Assembly (NCBI RefSeq): GCF_019093865.1
Contig: NZ_JABJXD010000001.1
Location: forward strand, 248,001-312,000
Direction: 5' to 3'
From: Lentibacillus saliphilus
GTDB lineage: Bacteria > Bacillota > Bacilli > Bacillales > Amphibacillaceae
DNA: 64,000 nucleotides
Shown here in pieces: positions 61,805-64,000 of the stretch (its first letter is position 1; every line of letters starts with the position of its first letter). The notes beneath the pieces are model-generated. The model saw nothing but the letters and a program-made list of their open reading frames with translations. It made no database searches and was not told the origin of the DNA. Position numbers and translations under genes: made by a program.

Positions 61805-63433
61805 TCATAAATATACAACAAAGTGTTTATTCATCATTGACCAACTCTGTTGAGATATGGATTGAATAAAGTCGATCCCGTACTCATTCATCAATGGTAG
61901 TGGAGACCAAATACGCTCTTGAAATTGATTATTTGGTCGGAGCGCCATATTGATTAAATCAAACTCATTAATAGTATGTGCATATTTTTCTTCCAAGGCC
62001 TTGCTCATACGTTTTTCAATAAAATCAAGCGTCTTATTTAGATGTTGTAAGTTTTTATGAGCGAGTTGCTTCATATCTGGCTGCATATTTTCAGCTATGT
62101 CTCGTAACGGACGATGAGCAGAATCAACAGTCCGCTTAATTTCGTTAACAACATCCTTGATCGGAGGATTTTGCTGTGCTGCTAGCCAATTTATTTTTTG
62201 CTCGCTTACACCGTTTGTAATTGCTTCTTGAGCGTTAATATGATGTTTGCGCAACAATCGTTCAATATGTCGGTTTACAAATGTATACGATTGACGTGGT
62301 AAAACAGGCGGCATGGATAAATGACATGCAGCAAAAGCCGGCTTTAAGGCCGACCAGTAAGCCAACTCTCCTGGACCACCTAGAAATGCTAAAGTAGGAA
62401 AGAGCCATTCCTGCATAAGCGGGCGACTAACAACATTATTGCTTAATCGTTCTGGTGAGAATTTGGCAACATTTAACAATTCTTCTGTCGTCAACTGTAT
62501 ATCGCCCAATTTACTTGTCCACATAGAGGAGACAGGATCACGCATCAAAAGAGACCGTGTCTGGTCTTTATGATAAAACAAATGGCCATCAAATGGTGTT
62601 GTATCTAACGTGAGCTCGTAACCTTTTTGCTTTAATTGTTCAACAGTTTCATGGACACCTTGAGCCACGGTAGGCTGATTATGGATCAACTGAATAAAAT
62701 AATCTGATTCCAACTGACGTAGCGCTTTGTCTCCAGAATCCAATAAAATGACACCTGTATCTGGAAAAATACAATATATAATACGTGCAAAGAAATCAAC
62801 ATACGACGTCGCATTCAATAAGCAATGTTCAATTGTACGATAAAGGTCTTTTGTATGCTCTGTTTCACTCATACATTCAAATAGATTATCAAGCCACTTT
62901 TTTGCTAACCCTTGGTCAAGCGTAATATCAGATACCGGTGTTTTATCTTGTATGTACTGACCAATAGTCACTTTTTTCATTTCATTATCATTTGGCATGA
63001 AAATATGATTAATTTCCGCAAAATCGTGATCTTCACCCGCTATCCAAAAAACAGGTATGACAGGTACACTCTGTTTTTCCTCTTGATCCTTCGCAAATTG
63101 AATAACTGATATGATCTTATTAATTGTATATAAAGGCCCTGTTAATAGCCCTGCTTGTTGTCCAGCAATCACAACAACACTATCCTCATCTTTGAGCCTT
63201 TCAATATTGGACAAGGTCGCTTTTGGTGCACCCCATTTTGCATTCATCTCATAAAGCGTTTCAGACAATTGTATACGGGAATAGTCTCTACTTTGTAACG
63301 CTTTAAGTCTTTCACGATAAGTTGTGTCTTGAAATGGGTTGTATTGAAAATGGGACAAAATATCGTCTGTTTGTTTATAATAATCACTTAGAAATCTTTG
63401 ACTAGGCTCCAGCTGTATTGAATTGATCTCCAT
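61805..63433 (-). CDS. bshC: Bacillithiol biosynthesis cysteine-adding enzyme
   Basis: Adds cysteine to glucosaminyl-malate in the last step of bacillithiol synthesis. The 542-residue protein has the family motifs AGQQAGLLTGPLYTINK and PVFWIAGEDHDFAEINH and a long C-terminal coiled coil. The ATG at 63433 follows AAAGGAG. It lies upstream of mraZ as in B. subtilis (yllA). Confidence 0.93.
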   Translation of the reverse strand: MEINSIQLEPSQRFLSDYYKQTDDILSHFQYNPFQDTTYRERLKALQSRDYSRIQLSETLYEMNAKWGAPKATLSNIERLKDEDSVVVIAGQQAGLLTGPLYTINKIISVIQFAKDQEEKQSVPVIPVFWIAGEDHDFAEINHIFMPNDNEMKKVTIGQYIQDKTPVSDITLDQGLAKKWLDNLFECMSETEHTKDLYRTIEHCLLNATSYVDFFARIIYCIFPDTGVILLDSGDKALRQLESDYFIQLIHNQPTVAQGVHETVEQLKQKGYELTLDTTPFDGHLFYHKDQTRSLLMRDPVSSMWTSKLGDIQLTTEELLNVAKFSPERLSNNVVSRPLMQEWLFPTLAFLGGPGELAYWSALKPAFAACHLSMPPVLPRQSYTFVNRHIERLLRKHHINAQEAITNGVSEQKINWLAAQQNPPIKDVVNEIKRTVDSAHRPLRDIAENMQPDMKQLAHKNLQHLNKTLDFIEKRMSKALEEKYAHTINEFDLINMALRPNNQFQERIWSPLPLMNEYGIDFIQSISQQSWSMMNKHFVVYL

Positions 63434-63679
63434 CGATCACATACTCCTTTTACGTTAAGGTATTATGATATGTATTTTACATGATTCACTTCATAAATTT
63501 CATTTAATCTGTTTTACATTATTTATTAGGATATCGGAAACGTAAGCACAGACCTACGAAATATCCAGTAGCGATTTTTATTTTTCCTTTCAGAAGTGTG
63601 CCGACATTTAATTATAAGGGAAATTATACTATAATAAAAGATATACAAAAATAATAAATTTAAAACAAAGGGGGATTAT

Positions 63680-64000
63680 ATGAATCGCGTAAAGGTTGAA
63701 CAATTATTAATTAATTATAAGACGCTAGAACAATTCAAACGGTTCAGAGAGTATGGTAACCAAGAGCTTTCAATGCTTGAAGACTTGCAAAACAACATCG
63801 TGGAAAACAATAGTGAGTCACCTTTTTACGGGGTTTACTTCGGTGATACACTGGTGGCGAGAATGAGCTTGTACAAGATCTCAGCTAAATACGACGCTTA
63901 TTTTGACCCACCACAAGACTACCTTGAACTTTGGAAGCTAGAAGTTCTTCCCAATTTTCAAGGTAAAGGGTTTGGTCGAGCACTTGTAGATTATGCTAAA
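63680..64000 (+). CDS. ylbP: GNAT-family N-acetyltransferase, YlbP-like (partial, right edge)
   Basis: First 107 residues of a protein that runs off the window. It resembles B. subtilis YlbP: KVEQLLINYKTLEQFKRF, ELSMLEDLQNN and the acetyl-CoA-binding pattern LEVLPNFQGKGFGRALV near residues 89-105. The ATG at 63680 follows AAAGGGGGAT. A TATAAT at 63630-63635 could be its -10 box. Substrate unknown. It is divergent from bshC here. Confidence 0.9.
   Translation, partial: MNRVKVEQLLINYKTLEQFKRFREYGNQELSMLEDLQNNIVENNSESPFYGVYFGDTLVARMSLYKISAKYDAYFDPPQDYLELWKLEVLPNFQGKGFGRALVDYAK

Overview
The window is a stretch of core chromosome from a low-GC, endospore-forming Firmicute of the Bacillaceae. Evidence is the Bacillus-type order of the genes, the sporulation genes spoVM, sigE, sigG, spoIIGA, spoVE and spoVD, the PyrR attenuators, the FapR operator, a bacillithiol synthesis gene (bshC) and a meso-DAP-type MurE. 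Nearly everything is on the minus strand; only rpmB, rqcH and a partial acetyltransferase gene at the right edge are on plus. The genus cannot be fixed from sequence alone. The order murE-murF-mraY and the losses listed below fit the Virgibacillus/Oceanobacillus/Lentibacillus side of the family, but that is a weak inference.

Layout, in coordinate order (transcription mostly runs right to left). 1-4.4 kb: fapR-plsX-fabD-fabG-acpP-rnc, the phospholipid and fatty-acid operon with a FapR operator in front; smc would follow just outside the left edge. 4.4-10.2 kb: recG, serine dehydratase (sdaAB-sdaAA), yloU-fakA. 10.4-11 kb: rpmB (plus) and the 27-residue spoVM, with terminators. 11-21.9 kb: coaBC-priA-fmt-rsmB-prpC-prkC-rsgA-rpe-thiN, a tightly packed operon of housekeeping, translation and signalling genes. 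22-26.1 kb: yloB (calcium P-type ATPase), then remA-gmk-rpoZ. 26.2-28 kb: rqcH and a LysR-type regulator, sharing a terminator. 28.9-36.4 kb: pyrR-pyrP-pyrB-pyrC-pyrK-pyrD-pyrF-pyrE with two PyrR attenuators. 36.4-42.2 kb: rluD, lspA, divIVA, ylmH, ylmG, sepF, ylmE, pgeF, ylmC. 42.4-45 kb: spoIIGA-sigE-sigG. 45.2-61.6 kb: the dcw division and wall cluster mraZ-rsmH-ftsL-pbpB-spoVD-murE-murF-mraY-murD-spoVE-divIB-ftsA-ftsZ. 61.8-64 kb: bshC and the start of a divergent ylbP-like acetyltransferase gene.

The genes form familiar modules: membrane lipid supply, de novo UMP synthesis, peptidoglycan precursor synthesis feeding the divisome, and the machinery that turns on SigE and SigG during sporulation. 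Compared with the B. subtilis order (from memory) several genes are absent from their usual slots: pyrAA/pyrAB, murG, murB, ileS, def, rlmN and yloC, while murF has been gained in the dcw cluster.

I see no defence island, prophage, insertion sequence, CRISPR array, tRNA or rRNA, and no evidence for a wholly new system. The most interesting signals are regulatory: a sigG leader whose hairpin can hide the ribosome-binding site only on read-through RNA, a Spo0A-type promoter with long spacing before spoIIGA, MraZ-box repeats, short ORFs in the murE leader, and a palindrome holding the stop codons of two convergent genes. Many genes start at TTG or GTG; I moved several starts on the basis of Shine-Dalgarno position and family N-termini.
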